Numbered from the stretch's first letter, positions 12,216 through 22,300 are shown. The stretch: DNA of 33,191 nt from Chloroflexota bacterium (GCA_012689325.1 JAAYEA010000298.1:1-33191), one strand, 5' to 3'. The notes: generated by a model not told the origin, from the sequence alone. Program-made: numbers and translations.

Positions 12216-13447
12216 AGGTTCTCCAGCCCGCGCACCATGTAGGCCTGAGCCACGCCGGACTCGTCCGAGTTGAAAAAGGCCAGCTTGCCGTCCGGCGAGA
12301 GGAAGGGATGGATGTGCGTCTGCTTGGTCAAGGTGCTGCCCGGGCTGAGCAAGAAGGTCCAGCCGGTCAGCGGGTCCGCGCCGGGCTGGCCCAGCTTGGC
12401 CGTGTAGAGCCCCCCGCCGGGGATGGTCCGCACCGCATCGGTCACAAAGCGTCGCGCCTCGATATCGGTGGCAAAGTGGTCAAAGTCCGGCCGGGCAAAG
12501 TGGCGCGTCAGGTCGTTGCGCCGCCCCTGCGGATGCAGGAGGCCGATGTGCCCCACATGCGGCACGGCCTGGGCCTCGATCAGCTCGGCCTGCCTGGGCT
12601 CTCGCAGGTGGGTGCTGGTGATCATCCAGTCGCTGCGCCCGCGCCAGCACTGGTGCCCCTGGCAGGACTCGTTGCCATCGCGGCCCCAGGGGATATCGCG
12701 GAAATCGGTCCCATCGTCGCGGATGACGTGGATGTCGGCGCCATCGCCGCTCACCAGGACGGTGATGCGGCCCTGGGCGTCGTGGTGGTTGCCGTGGTTC
12801 TCCTGCACCATGATATCGTGGCACCGCTCGGGGTCGCGCGAGCGGGTATACTGCGGGTGCAGGTTGCACCAGGTCTGCCCCTCCAGGATCACCCGCACCT
12901 CGGCCTTGCGGATGTCAAAGACCATCAGCCCGAATGGCGCGTCATCCTGCTGCCCATTGCCCATGAAGGCGGCCAAGGCGATGCGCTGTCCATCCGACGA
13001 GATGGTGGAAAGGGGATAGATGCGGCTCGGACGATAGCTCGTGCCGGGCAGCGGCGCATCCACCACCATGATCGTCTGCCGCTCCGCGCCATCCCAGCGC
13101 ACGCGCTTGAGCGTCAGCCGGCCGCCATTGAGCTCGGTCTCGTTGACAAAGTAATACACCCACTGGCCGTCTGAGGTGACGGAGGGAGCTGTGGCACCCG
13201 TCTCGTGGGTGAGCGGCCGCAGCGCGCCGCCCTCCTCCAGCTCGCAGACGAGGTAGCGGTGCTCCGGGTCGTGCAGGTCGCTGCCGTGAGCGTGCGCCGA
13301 CCGATGCAGCAGAAAACGCTTCGAGTCCGGCGCAAAGATCTGCGCCTCCATGTAGACGTGCGAGCTGGGGATGTCCTCGGTGGTCAGTTGGAACACCTCG
13401 ATCCCCTGGGGCGAACCTCCGCGCAACAGGTCAGGACGTGGCTTCAT
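12212..13447 (-). CDS. Oligogalacturonate lyase-like beta-propeller protein (PL22-like)
   Basis: The 411-residue protein resembles the cytoplasmic oligogalacturonate lyase family, which cleaves short pectin fragments. It shows WD40/TolB-like propeller repeats (IFAPDSKRFL, SVTSDGQWVYY, PFLSPDGKLAFFNSD). It also has His-rich stretches that could hold the metal (ENHGNHH near the middle and QTHIHPF near the C-terminus). There is no signal peptide. ATG 13447 has AAAGGAG 4 bases upstream; the longer frame adds non-homologous residues and runs through the promoter. No other pectin genes are nearby, so the exact substrate is uncertain. Confidence 0.75.
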   Translation of the reverse strand: MKPRPDLLRGGSPQGIEVFQLTTEDIPSSHVYMEAQIFAPDSKRFLLHRSAHAHGSDLHDPEHRYLVCELEEGGALRPLTHETGATAPSVTSDGQWVYYFVNETELNGGRLTLKRVRWDGAERQTIMVVDAPLPGTSYRPSRIYPLSTISSDGQRIALAAFMGNGQQDDAPFGLMVFDIRKAEVRVILEGQTWCNLHPQYTRSRDPERCHDIMVQENHGNHHDAQGRITVLVSGDGADIHVIRDDGTDFRDIPWGRDGNESCQGHQCWRGRSDWMITSTHLREPRQAELIEAQAVPHVGHIGLLHPQGRRNDLTRHFARPDFDHFATDIEARRFVTDAVRTIPGGGLYTAKLGQPGADPLTGWTFLLSPGSTLTKQTHIHPFLSPDGKLAFFNSDESGVAQAYMVRGLENL

Positions 13448-13479
13448 GACGCTCCTTTCCGCAAAGCAGGATGGAGGCC

Positions 13480-13507
13480 AGTATAGCCAGGTTCGCGCCA
13501 GCGTCAA
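13480..13507 (-). promoter_or_regulatory. Promoter of the PL22-like/GNAT operon
   Basis: On the minus strand TTGACG (13502-13507), a 16-base spacer and TATACT (13480-13485). It is divergent from the comEC promoter 40 bases away. Confidence 0.75.
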
Positions 13508-13523
13508 CGCGGCGGCGCCGCCT

Positions 13524-13552
13524 TTGCCGCCGGGCGCGAGCTGCCGTATAAT
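13524..13552 (+). promoter_or_regulatory. Promoter of comEC
   Basis: TTGCCG (13524-13529), a 17-base spacer and a perfect TATAAT (13547-13552). The start would be near 13559, about 38 bases before the GTG. Confidence 0.72.
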
Positions 13553-13596
13553 CCGCCAACCGCGCCGCCCTGAGCAGGAGTCACATCGAGGCCACC

Positions 13597-15975
13597 GTGA
13601 TCAAGCTCACCCTGCTGACCATCGCCTGGTTGATCGGCATCGCGCTAAGCCACTGGCTGAACCCCAGCCTCAGCGCGGTCCTCGTGCTCTTCCCCGCGCC
13701 CCTGGCGCTCATCGCGCTCTGGCGCGACAGGCGTTCCGTGCAACGGCTGGGCGTGTACGCCCTGGCGCTGCTGGCGGGGGCGGCCTGGGTGCAACTTCGC
13801 GCCCCGCGCATCGACGCCGGGCACGTCGCCTTCTATAACGACACGGGCGTGGTGGTGGTCCGCGGCGTGGTGGAGAGCGACCCCGAGCTCGGGGACACCA
13901 CCCTCTCCATGCGCGTGCGCGCCGTCGAGCTGGAGCGCGCCGATGGCGCCCGCCCCGTGCAGGGGTCGGTCTGGGTGCAGGCCAGCCGCTACCCCGGCTA
14001 TGCCTATGGCGACCAGGTGGTCTTGCGCGGGCGGCTGGAGACGCCGCCAGAGCTGGCTGAGTTCTCCTACAAGGATTATCTGGCGCGGCAGGGGCTCCAC
14101 GCGCTGATGCGCCACCCCGAGATCACCGTGACCGGGGAGGGGCAGAGCAGCCCCTTCTATGCCCGGCTATACGCCTGGCGCGCCCGCGCCCGCGAGACCA
14201 TCGCCGCCATCCTACCCGAGCCGGAGGCGTCGCTCCTGGCCGGCATCCTGCTGGGCCTCGATTCGGGGATCCCCGAAGAGACCATGGACGCCTTCACTGC
14301 CACCGGCACGGTCCACATCATTGTCATCTCGGGCTTTAACCTGACGCTGCTGGCGGGGCTGCTGGTGCGGGTGGGCACGCGCTTTTTCAACCGGATGCGC
14401 GTGCTGTGGGGCGCCTGCGCGGGGGTCATCCTCTACGCCCTGTTCGTGGGGGCCGGGCCGCCGGTGGTACGCGCCGCGGCCATGTCCTGCCTGACGCTGC
14501 TGGCCTACCTGGTGGGCCGGCCCTATAGCGTGGATAGCGCCCTGGCCTTTGCCGTGCTGGTGATGACCGTCCTCAATCCTCTGTCGCTCTGGGACGTGAG
14601 CCTGCAGCTCTCCGTTGGCGCCACGCTGGGGCTTCTGGTGGTGGCGCCGCTGGCGGCCAGCCGCGCCCGGCGCGCGCTGGAGGCGCGCATCGCCGCCGAC
14701 GCGCTTCCCTGGACGATGGGCACGCTCAACGAGTTGTTCATCGCCAGCCTGGCCGCCCAATTCGCCACGCTGCCCATCATCGCCTATCACTTTGGCCGCA
14801 TCTCGCTGATCTCGCCGCTGACCAACCTGCTGATCCTCCCCGCCCAACCGGGGGTGATGATCTCCGGCGGGGTCGCCACCCTGGCGGGGCTGCTCTGGGA
14901 GCCGCTGGGGCGCATCCTGGGCTGGGCGCCGTGGCTGCTGCTGACCTATACCACCCGCGTGGTGGCCTGGACCGCCCGGCCCGCCTGGGCCGCCGTGGAG
15001 GTCCAGCTCGCGCCCTGGGCCGCGCTGGCGATCTATGCGCTGCCTTTTCTGCCCGGCTGGCTGCGGCAAGCCTGGCAGCCGGCGGCGCAGCAGCTTGCCG
15101 CGCTGACCCGCTTCCTGCGGGAGCGCCCCGGCGTCAACTTGGCCGGGCTGGCGCTGCTCGCCGCCGGCGCGCTGACCTGGATCGCCGTCCTGGAGCTGCC
15201 GGATGGCCGCCTGCACATCCACGTGCTGGACGTGGGCCAAGGCGATGCCATCCTGCTCGAGCTGCCGCAGGGGCAGCAGGTCCTCATCGATGGCGGGCCG
15301 GAGCCTTCTCGCCTGCTGCCGGCGTTGGGGCGGCGGATGCCCTTCTGGGACCGCCGCATCGAGATGGTGATCCTGACCCACGCCGATATGGACCACCTGG
15401 CCGGGCTGATCCCCGTGCTGGAGCGCTACCGCGTGGAGCGGATCGTGGCGGGGCCGTCGGCCAAGGACAACCCGGCGATGGCGCGCTGGGAGGCCTTGCT
15501 GGCCGTCGAGAGCGGCGAGCTGATCCGAGCGCAGCGGGGGCTCCAGTTCGTCTGGTCAGAGGGGCTGCGGATGGAGGTGCTGCACCCGCCCGCCCAGCCC
15601 GCGCCGGAGGAGGATGAGAACGCCAACTCGGTGGTGCTGCGCCTGGCCTATGGCGAGCTGAGCGCCCTCTTCACCGGCGATGCGGAGGCGGACGTGGAAG
15701 CCCAGCTCGTGGCCGACGGGCTGGCCCGGCCCAGCCAGGTCCTTAAGGTCTCGCACCACGGCGCCAGCGAGGCCACCAGCGCCGCTTTCCTGCAGGCGGT
15801 GCAACCCCAGGTCGCGGTGATCTCGGTGGGCGCGGAGAACCGGCACGGCCACCCCGCCGCCGACACCTTGCGGCGGCTGGAGGCGCTGGCGATCCGCGTG
15901 CTGCGCACGGACCGCCAGGGAGCCGTGGAGATCATCTCGGATGGCGTGCACTATGCCATCGAGACGGGGCGCTAG
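13597..15975 (+). CDS. comEC: DNA internalization competence protein ComEC/Rec2
   Basis: ComEC forms the inner-membrane channel that imports single-stranded DNA during natural transformation. The 792-residue product has the usual order: N-terminal membrane helices and a DUF4131 OB-like domain (about 1-200), the Competence multi-helix core (about 215-500, with FTATGTVHIIVISGFN), and a C-terminal MBL domain. The latter has LDVGQGDAILLE near 546, HADMDH at 595-600 and SHHGA at 719-723. The start is GTG, with GAGG 5 bases upstream. It stands alone, convergent with the lipid kinase gene. No pilus or comEA genes are in this window. Confidence 0.95.
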   Translation: MIKLTLLTIAWLIGIALSHWLNPSLSAVLVLFPAPLALIALWRDRRSVQRLGVYALALLAGAAWVQLRAPRIDAGHVAFYNDTGVVVVRGVVESDPELGDTTLSMRVRAVELERADGARPVQGSVWVQASRYPGYAYGDQVVLRGRLETPPELAEFSYKDYLARQGLHALMRHPEITVTGEGQSSPFYARLYAWRARARETIAAILPEPEASLLAGILLGLDSGIPEETMDAFTATGTVHIIVISGFNLTLLAGLLVRVGTRFFNRMRVLWGACAGVILYALFVGAGPPVVRAAAMSCLTLLAYLVGRPYSVDSALAFAVLVMTVLNPLSLWDVSLQLSVGATLGLLVVAPLAASRARRALEARIAADALPWTMGTLNELFIASLAAQFATLPIIAYHFGRISLISPLTNLLILPAQPGVMISGGVATLAGLLWEPLGRILGWAPWLLLTYTTRVVAWTARPAWAAVEVQLAPWAALAIYALPFLPGWLRQAWQPAAQQLAALTRFLRERPGVNLAGLALLAAGALTWIAVLELPDGRLHIHVLDVGQGDAILLELPQGQQVLIDGGPEPSRLLPALGRRMPFWDRRIEMVILTHADMDHLAGLIPVLERYRVERIVAGPSAKDNPAMARWEALLAVESGELIRAQRGLQFVWSEGLRMEVLHPPAQPAPEEDENANSVVLRLAYGELSALFTGDAEADVEAQLVADGLARPSQVLKVSHHGASEATSAAFLQAVQPQVAVISVGAENRHGHPAADTLRRLEALAIRVLRTDRQGAVEIISDGVHYAIETGR

Positions 15976-15991
15976 CGCCGGGCAAAAGAAC

Positions 15992-16024
15992 AGGCTCCGG
16001 GGGCCAAGCCGGCCTCCGGAGCCT
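15992..16024. terminator. Bidirectional hairpin between comEC and lipid kinase
   Basis: A 9-bp perfect stem (AGGCTCCGG with CCGGAGCCT) surrounds a 15-base loop that can itself pair GGCC with GGCC. It lies between convergent stops. CTCGTTTC follows on the plus strand. Confidence 0.7.
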
Positions 16025-16054
16025 CTCGTTTCATCTTGCGCGTTCGCGCTGAGC

Positions 16055-16942
16055 CTAGCGAAGCACCCACAGGGCGGCGGGCAGGATCTGGAACTCGAGC
16101 CGCTTGGCGCTATAGATCTCGCCATCGACATGCGCATATAGCTCGGCGTCGCTCTCCAGCACGATGTGGCGGCCGCGTCGCATCTCGATGGGCTTGCGGC
16201 CCACGTGCGTGCCCTTCATAAAGTGCGGCAGGAGCGCCAGAATGCGCAGGCGGCTCACATAGCCCGCTGTGAGGAACTCGAGATAGCCATCGTCAGGCTG
16301 AGCCGCGGGCGTCACCCAGAACCCGCCGCCATAGCGCGGGCCGTTGGTCACCGAGGACATGAGCAGCGGCATCTCGAAAGACAGCTCGTCGCAGGTGATG
16401 CGGGTCAGCGGCGCGCCGTAGCGAAGCAGCAGTGTGCGCAACACGGCCAGCAGATAGAGGGGCATGCCGCGCAAAAAGCGGATGCGCGCGGCCTCGATGT
16501 TGGCGATGGCGTCAAAGCCCACCCCGACCCCGTTGCCAAAGTAGCGGTCGTTGAGCCTGGCCACATCGATCAGGCGGCGCTCGCCGCGCACGATCCGCTG
16601 GCAGGCTTGGCGCACGTCGGACGGCCAGTCGATGGCCGCGCAAAAGTCGTTCCCCGAGCCCACCGGCACGACGCCCAACGTGCCCACGGCCTCCCCTGCA
16701 TAGCCCGACATCAGGCCGTTGAGCACCTCGTTGGTGGTGCCATCCCCGCCCATGGACAGGATAAGCTCGTAGCCCTCGGCGCGAGCGCGACGCGCCAGCT
16801 CCACCGCGTGAAGGTGCCGCTCAGTGCGGATGATATCGGGGCGAATGCCCCCCTTGGCCAGTTCTTCCAAAACCGCGGGCAACTCACCCTCTGCCCGCCC
16901 GCGGCCAGCCAAGGGGTTCAATATGAGCTTGCACTTATGCAA
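16055..16942 (-). CDS. Diacylglycerol/lipid kinase family protein
   Basis: A 295-residue DAGK-catalytic-domain protein (DgkB/YegS/BmrU type). These phosphorylate diacylglycerol or related lipids and recycle lipid for phospholipid synthesis. NPLAGRGRA at 9-17, the nucleotide-binding GGDGTTNE at 65-72 and GSGNDF at 95-100 are clear, as are FGNGVGVGFDA and the C-terminal HVDGE. The start codon is TTG at 16942 with GGGAGGG 6 bases upstream; no better start is available. The real lipid substrate is not determinable. Confidence 0.92.
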   Translation of the reverse strand: MHKCKLILNPLAGRGRAEGELPAVLEELAKGGIRPDIIRTERHLHAVELARRARAEGYELILSMGGDGTTNEVLNGLMSGYAGEAVGTLGVVPVGSGNDFCAAIDWPSDVRQACQRIVRGERRLIDVARLNDRYFGNGVGVGFDAIANIEAARIRFLRGMPLYLLAVLRTLLLRYGAPLTRITCDELSFEMPLLMSSVTNGPRYGGGFWVTPAAQPDDGYLEFLTAGYVSRLRILALLPHFMKGTHVGRKPIEMRRGRHIVLESDAELYAHVDGEIYSAKRLEFQILPAALWVLR

Positions 16943-16979
16943 CGCGCACCCTCCCGAAAGAGTCAGGCCCCGCTAGAGA

Positions 16980-17007
16980 ATTATCGGCGATTCCCGAATT
17001 CAGTCAA
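16980..17007 (-). promoter_or_regulatory. Promoter of lipid kinase gene
   Basis: On the minus strand TTGACT (17002-17007), a 16-base spacer and GATAAT (16980-16985), five of six matches in both boxes. Confidence 0.68.
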
Positions 17008-17028
17008 GTGCCCCGCGCCGTGGGGGGT

Positions 17029-17044
17029 TATGACCTAGGTCATA
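17029..17044. promoter_or_regulatory. Perfect 16-bp palindrome, probable CRP/FNR-type operator
   Basis: TATGACCTAGGTCATA is a perfect palindrome; the half-sites TGAC/GTCA are separated by four bases as in CRP/FNR-family sites. Its centre is about 40.5 bases before the inferred start of the nitroreductase transcript (TAGAAT at 17065-17070, start near 17077). That is close to the -41.5 position typical of class II activation. No -35 hexamer is seen, which fits an activator-dependent promoter. Confidence 0.65.
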
Positions 17045-17064
17045 CGTGCGCGAGCAGGCCGGCC

Positions 17065-17070
17065 TAGAAT
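17065..17070 (+). promoter_or_regulatory. -10 box of the nitroreductase promoter
   Basis: TAGAAT (five of six to consensus) lies 80 bases before the start codon. The usual -35 position is occupied by the edge of the palindrome at 17029-17044. Confidence 0.55.
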
Positions 17071-17150
17071 AAGAGCAGGGAAATGTGCCCGTCTTGGCAT
17101 TTGGAGTGTAGCGTATTCACCCCAAAAGCCGGCCTGGAAGGAGATTGACA

Positions 17151-17726
17151 ATGAACGCTGATGTCATTGGAATGCTAGCAAAGCGGCGGACGATCAGGCG
17201 CTACACCGACGAGCGAGTGCCTGAGGAGACCATCGCCGCTCTACTGGAGGCCGCCTTTTACGCACCCAGTTACCTGAACAGGCGTCCCGCCCATTTCCTG
17301 GTCGTGGAAGACAAGGAAGTGCAGCAACGGCTAGGCGCCATCCTGAGCGTCAGGCCCTATGTGCAGCAAGCCTCGGCGGTGATCGTGTTGCTCGCCGATC
17401 CCGAGTTGTCGCCGGTCTGGCCGGCCGACTTGGCCGCAGCCGCGGAGAATATCCTGATCGCCGCTTCGGCGTTGGGATTGGGAGCCGCCTGGGTAGGCAA
17501 CCCGTTCGGCGCGGCCTGGGAGATGCGCGAAGCCGAGATCAGGGAGCTGCTTGGCATACCTGACCACATCCGCACCCTGGGCTTGATCACCGTCGGCCAC
17601 CCCGCGGACCACCCGGAGCCGCACACCAAGGCAAGCTCGTGGGATTCGTTACGCGTGCACTATGGCAGCTTTGCCGGGTTCAGGCCCGAATGGGCCAACC
17701 TGAACGCAGGGAAGCCGCCACAATAG
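17151..17726 (+). CDS. Nitroreductase family protein
   Basis: A 191-residue FMN-dependent nitroreductase-fold oxidoreductase. The N-terminal RRTIRRYTDERVP is the phosphate-binding Arg/Ser-type signature, APSYLNRRPAHFLVV is the next FMN contact region, and AAENILIAASALGLGAAWVG is the central helix and loop. The C-terminus GLITVGHP is also typical. The substrate is unknown. ATG 17151 follows GGAAGGAG at 7 bases and is preferred to the TTG two codons upstream. It is transcribed alone, with a strong terminator after it and an operator-like palindrome before it. Confidence 0.92.
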   Translation: MNADVIGMLAKRRTIRRYTDERVPEETIAALLEAAFYAPSYLNRRPAHFLVVEDKEVQQRLGAILSVRPYVQQASAVIVLLADPELSPVWPADLAAAAENILIAASALGLGAAWVGNPFGAAWEMREAEIRELLGIPDHIRTLGLITVGHPADHPEPHTKASSWDSLRVHYGSFAGFRPEWANLNAGKPPQ

Positions 17727-17759
17727 CTGCGCGCGTCGCCAGCCCTGCAAGGACCAAGC

Positions 17760-17797
17760 CGAGCCTGCGGGAGAGTCCCGCAGGCTCGTTTTGCTTT
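17760..17797 (+). terminator. Rho-independent terminator after nitroreductase
   Basis: A 13-bp perfect stem (17760-17772 with 17776-17788) with a GAG loop, followed by TTTTGCTTT. This is a textbook terminator. Confidence 0.95.
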
Positions 17798-17909
17798 GCG
17801 CGGGTTTTGTGCTAGACTTACGAACGCTTTGCAGTAGATGAGGAGCCGTTGTTTACCGGCCCCAGGGCCTGCCGGCGGCTCCGTGCCATCATATCTGACG
17901 AGGGGTTCC

Positions 17910-18575
17910 ATGAAGAGACCAGCGGCTATGGCGATCGTGATCATCATGCTGCTCACGCTGGCGGCGCCAGCGCTGGCGGCGCCGGTCGCCCAGGGCGTCC
18001 AAGTTGTCATCACCTCGCCCACGATGAACGCGGTAGTGCGCGGCAGGGTGCTCATCCAAGGCAGCGCCGCCCACCCCAATTTCTGGAAGTATGAGGTCCA
18101 CCTGGCGCCCGAGCCAAACCCCAGCAACCAGTGGAGCGTGCTGGGCATCCACGAGAACGCCGTGGTCAACGGCACCCTGGAGACCTGGGATACCGGCTCG
18201 GTCCCGGATGGGAGCTATAGCCTGCTGCTCCGCGTCGTGGACAAGACGGGCAACTATCAGGAATACTTTGTGCGGCAGATCTCGGTGTCCAACACGGCGC
18301 CCACCGACACGCCTCTCCCCACGGCCACCCGGGCGCCAACGCAGACGCCGCTGCCCAGGGCAACCGCCACGGCGGTCGTCATCGAGCAGCCGACCATGGA
18401 CATCGCCCCGGCGACCCCGACGGCGACCCTGGCCCGCCCCACCATCGCGCCGGCGATCAGCGTCCCCACCGTGGACCTGAGCGCCTGGCGGGACGCGTTC
18501 CTGCTGGGCGCGGGGGCCATGGGCGCGATCTTTGTGCTGTTGGGCCTGATCTACCTGATACGCCGCATCCTGTAG
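17910..18575 (+). CDS. Secreted, membrane-anchored surface protein with Thr/Pro-rich stalk
   Basis: The 221-residue product has a signal peptide (about 1-24, ending ALAAP). An Ig-like domain follows (about 30-125, starting VVITSPTMNAVVRGRVLIQG). Then comes a Thr/Pro/Ala-rich stalk (about 130-185) and a C-terminal membrane helix with a positive stop (IRRIL). It is likely displayed outside the cell. I do not recognise a specific function. ATG 17910 has GAGGGG upstream; an in-frame ATG 24 codons earlier would ruin the signal peptide. Such architecture is common among Anaerolineae envelope proteins. Confidence 0.82.
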   Translation: MKRPAAMAIVIIMLLTLAAPALAAPVAQGVQVVITSPTMNAVVRGRVLIQGSAAHPNFWKYEVHLAPEPNPSNQWSVLGIHENAVVNGTLETWDTGSVPDGSYSLLLRVVDKTGNYQEYFVRQISVSNTAPTDTPLPTATRAPTQTPLPRATATAVVIEQPTMDIAPATPTATLARPTIAPAISVPTVDLSAWRDAFLLGAGAMGAIFVLLGLIYLIRRIL

Positions 18576-18602
18576 GCGTTGCCTCCAATGTAAGCTCGCC
18601 AA

Positions 18603-18629
18603 AGGGGCTTGTCCACGCGATCAGCCCCT
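18603..18629 (+). terminator. Possible hairpin terminator
   Basis: AGGGGCT and AGCCCCT form a 7-bp stem with a 13-base loop, 27 bases after the surface-protein stop. No U tract follows. Confidence 0.35.
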
Positions 18630-18671
18630 ATTCGCTGTGCGCCGCCCCGACCGGAGGCGCGAGGAGCCTAG

Positions 18672-19277
18672 ATGTCGCCAACGCCGCCAGCCCATGACCC
18701 CGCCAGCGGGCCAGAGGGGCCGTGCTTGATCTGCGGGCTGGGCAACCCCGGCCCTCGCTACGCCAAGAACCGCCACAACGCCGGCTTTCAGTGCCTCGAC
18801 CTGCTGGCGCGCAAATGGAACCTGACCTTCAACCGGATGCGCTTCAAGGCGCACACCGCCGCCGGGCAGGTCGCCACGGCCCAGGTCATCCTGGCCAAGC
18901 CGCTCACCTACATGAACGCGAGCGGCGAGGCGGTGGTCCCCTTGCTGCACTGGTACAAGCTGGCCCCCAGCCGCCTGCTGGTGGTCTATGACGACCTGGA
19001 CCTGCCCCTGGGCAAGATCCGCTTCCGGCCCAGCGGCAGCGCCGGCGGGCACAAGGGCATGACCTCGATCATCCAGCAACTGGGGCGCGACGATTTCCCC
19101 CGGCTGCGGCTGGGCATCGGCCGCCCGGAGCGGGGCGAGCCCTACGAATACGTGCTGAACGACTTTTCCGCCGACCAAGAGATCGCCATGCGAGAGGCCT
19201 GGGAGCGCGCCGTCGCCGCCATCGAGTGCTTCCTGCAAGAGGGCGCCCAGGCCGCCATGAACCAATTCAACGGATGA
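18672..19277 (+). CDS. pth: Peptidyl-tRNA hydrolase
   Basis: Pth releases peptides from peptidyl-tRNAs that drop off ribosomes. The 201 residues contain CGLGNPGPRYAKNRHNAGF with catalytic His35, the conserved LAKPLTYMN, VVYDDLDLPLGKIR and SAGGHKGM, and GIGRPERG. The N-terminus is about 16 residues longer than usual and rich in Pro. ATG 18672 has GAGGAG 5 bases upstream. mfd follows after 31 bases; pth-mfd is a common pair in bacteria. Confidence 0.96.
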   Translation: MSPTPPAHDPASGPEGPCLICGLGNPGPRYAKNRHNAGFQCLDLLARKWNLTFNRMRFKAHTAAGQVATAQVILAKPLTYMNASGEAVVPLLHWYKLAPSRLLVVYDDLDLPLGKIRFRPSGSAGGHKGMTSIIQQLGRDDFPRLRLGIGRPERGEPYEYVLNDFSADQEIAMREAWERAVAAIECFLQEGAQAAMNQFNG

Positions 19278-19308
19278 GCGCCGGGCCAGACGCCAGGATG
19301 GGACACCC

Positions 19309-22300
19309 GTGAACCTTTCGGGGCTTTTGCCGCTCATAGATGACCAACCCGCTTTTCAACTCCTTCGAGATTATCTGAAGCAGCCCGCCGGGGATACCCC
19401 GCCCGAGGGGGCCAGCGCCGCCTGGGATTTGGCGGCGGGGCGCGCCTACCTGCTGGCCGCCCTGCAACGCGAGGCGCCGCGGCCGCTCGTGCTGATCGCC
19501 GCCAACCCCGAGCGAGCCACCCAACTGCACGACCAGCTCTGCCAGTGGTCCGTCGCGCCGGAGCAGGTCCACCTTTTCCCCGCGCCCGAGGCCCTGCTTT
19601 ATGACAAGACCATCTGGGGCGCCGAGACGATCAACCGGCGCATCGCGCTCCTTTCCTGGCTGGCCCGGCCGGACCTGTACCCCGAGATGGCCGCCTCCCA
19701 GCCCGCCCCGATCATCGTCACCTCGGTGGCGGCCCTGTTGCACAAGAGCATCGCCCCCAGCTATCTGCTCAAAAGCATCCGCGAGCTGCGGCTGCGCCAG
19801 CGTATCGACCTCAACGAGCTGCTGACGACGCTCCTGCGCCTGGGCTACCAGCCCACCAGCGCGGTGGAGGCGCCGGGCAGCTTTAGCCGGCGCGGCGGCA
19901 TCCTGGACATTTTCGCGCCCGGGCAGCGTTACCCCGTGCGCATCGAGCTCTTTGGCGACGAGATCGATAGCCTGCGCACCTTTGACCCCGAGACCCAGCG
20001 CTCCCAGGAAACCGTCGAGCGCGCCGCCATCTGCCCCGCCACGGAGGCGCTGCCGTCCTATGGCCGGCTGGCCCTCGCCAGGCTCAAGCGCACCGATGTG
20101 GCCCAGCTCCAGGCTCTCGCGCGCCAGCGCTGGCAGCAAGACATGGAAAACCTGGAGTTCGAGCAGGGCTTTCGCGGCATCGAGTTCTATCTGCCCTACC
20201 TCTACTCCGAGCCCGGCTCGCTCCTTTCTTTTCTGTCCCGAGCGGCGGCGATCGTCACCGAGGGGCGCGGCGAGCTGGCCAACACCGCCGCCACGCTCAT
20301 CGAGCAGGCGGGGGTCACCCGCGCCGAGCTGGTGGACGAGGGCGGCCTGCCCGAGGGCTATCCCACGCCCTATTTCACCTGGCCCGCCCTGGAGGCAGCG
20401 CTGCGCGGCCGCCCCACGCTGGACATGGCCCACCGGCAAGCCGAGGAGGAAGGGGCCAACCTCCTGGGCCCAGCCGATAGCTATGGCGGGCAACTGGCCG
20501 AGCTGGCCGAGGACTGCAAGTCCTGGCGCGCCGGGCCGCAGCGCATCGTGATGGTCTCTCGCCAGGCGCAGCGCCTTGACGACCTCTTGCGCAACGAAGG
20601 GCTCTACCCCATCGTGGCCGAGGACGTCGTGGAGACGCCGCCGCCCGGCAGCCTCACCATCGTGCAGGGCGGCATGGCGCAAGGGTGGGTGCTGCGCGAC
20701 CGCGAGCTCGCCGATGCGCTGGTGGTTCTCACGGACTCGGAGATCTTTGGCTGGGCCAAGTACCGCCGCCCGCGCAAGGTGACCCGCCGCGCCTTTTCGC
20801 CGGAGGCCTTTTTCGCCGACCTGCGCGAGGGCGACCACGTGGTCCACCTGGAGCACGGCATCGCCGTCTATCGCGGCCTGCAGCGCAAGACCGTGGACGG
20901 CGTGGAGCGCGAGTACCTGGAGCTCGAGTACGCCGAGGGCGACCGGCTCTGGGTTCCGGTCAACCAGGCCGACCGCATCACGCGCTATGTGGGCACCGGG
21001 GAAGAGCCCGCGCTGCACCGCCTCGGCACCGCCGACTGGGATCGCGTCAAGTCTCGCGCCAAACGCGCCGTGGAAGATATCGCGCAGGAGCTTTTGCAGC
21101 TCTACGCCGCCCGCGAGGTGGTGCCTGGGTACGCCTTCAGCCAGGACACCGCCTGGCAGGAAGAGATGGAGACCTCCTTCCCCTACGAAGAGACCGAGGA
21201 CCAACTGCGCGCCATCCATGAAGTCAAAGATGACATGGAGAAAAAGCGCCCGATGGACCGCCTGGTCTGCGGCGACGTGGGCTATGGCAAGACCGAGGTC
21301 GCCTTGCGCGCCGCCTTCAAGTCGGTGATGGACGGCAAGCAGGTGGCGATCCTGGTCCCCACCACGGTGCTGGCGCAGCAGCACTATATCACCTTCCGCG
21401 ACCGCCTGCAGGCTTTCCCCGTCACCGTCGAGATGCTCTCGCGCTTTCGGACCCGCGCCGAGCAGGGCCAGATCCTGGACCGTCTGGCGACCGGGCAGGT
21501 CGACATCGTCGTGGGCACCCACCGGCTGATCCAAAAAGATGTCGAGTTCAAGGACCTGGGGCTGTTGATCATCGACGAGGAGCAGCGCTTTGGCGTCGCG
21601 CACAAGGAGCGGCTCAAACAATTGCGGAGCCAGGTGGACGTGCTGACCCTCACCGCCACGCCGATCCCGCGCACCCTCTATATGGCCCTCACTGCCGCGC
21701 GCGACATGAGCATCATCGACACGCCCCCGGAGGAGCGGCTGCCCATCCGCACCCAGGTGGCCGAGATGAGCGACTCGCTGGTGCGCAAGGCCATCCTGCG
21801 GGAAATGGGACGCGGCGGCCAGGTCTATTTCGTGCATAACCGCGTGCAAGGCATCCGCCAGATCGCCCAGCACCTGAACCGGATCGTCCCCGAGGCGCGG
21901 CTGATCATCGGCCACGGCCAGATGGACGAGCACGAGCTGTCCCGCGTCATGCTCGACTTTATGGAAGGCAAATACGACGTGCTGCTCTGCACCACCATCA
22001 TCGAGAGCGGCCTGGACATCCCCAGCGTCAACACCATCATCATCAACCAGGCGGACAAGTTCGGCCTGGCGCAGCTTTACCAACTGCGCGGGCGCGTCGG
22101 GCGCAGCTCAGCGCAGGCCTATGCCTATCTATTGCACAACAAGGGACAGACCCTTTCCGACATCGCCAAGTCGCGGCTGGAGACCATCCTGGAGGCCAAC
22201 GAGCTGGGAGCCGGCTATCGGGTCGCCATGCGCGACCTGGAGCTGCGCGGGGCGGGCGAGATCCTCGGCGCGCGCCAGCACGGGCAGATCGCCGCCGTGG

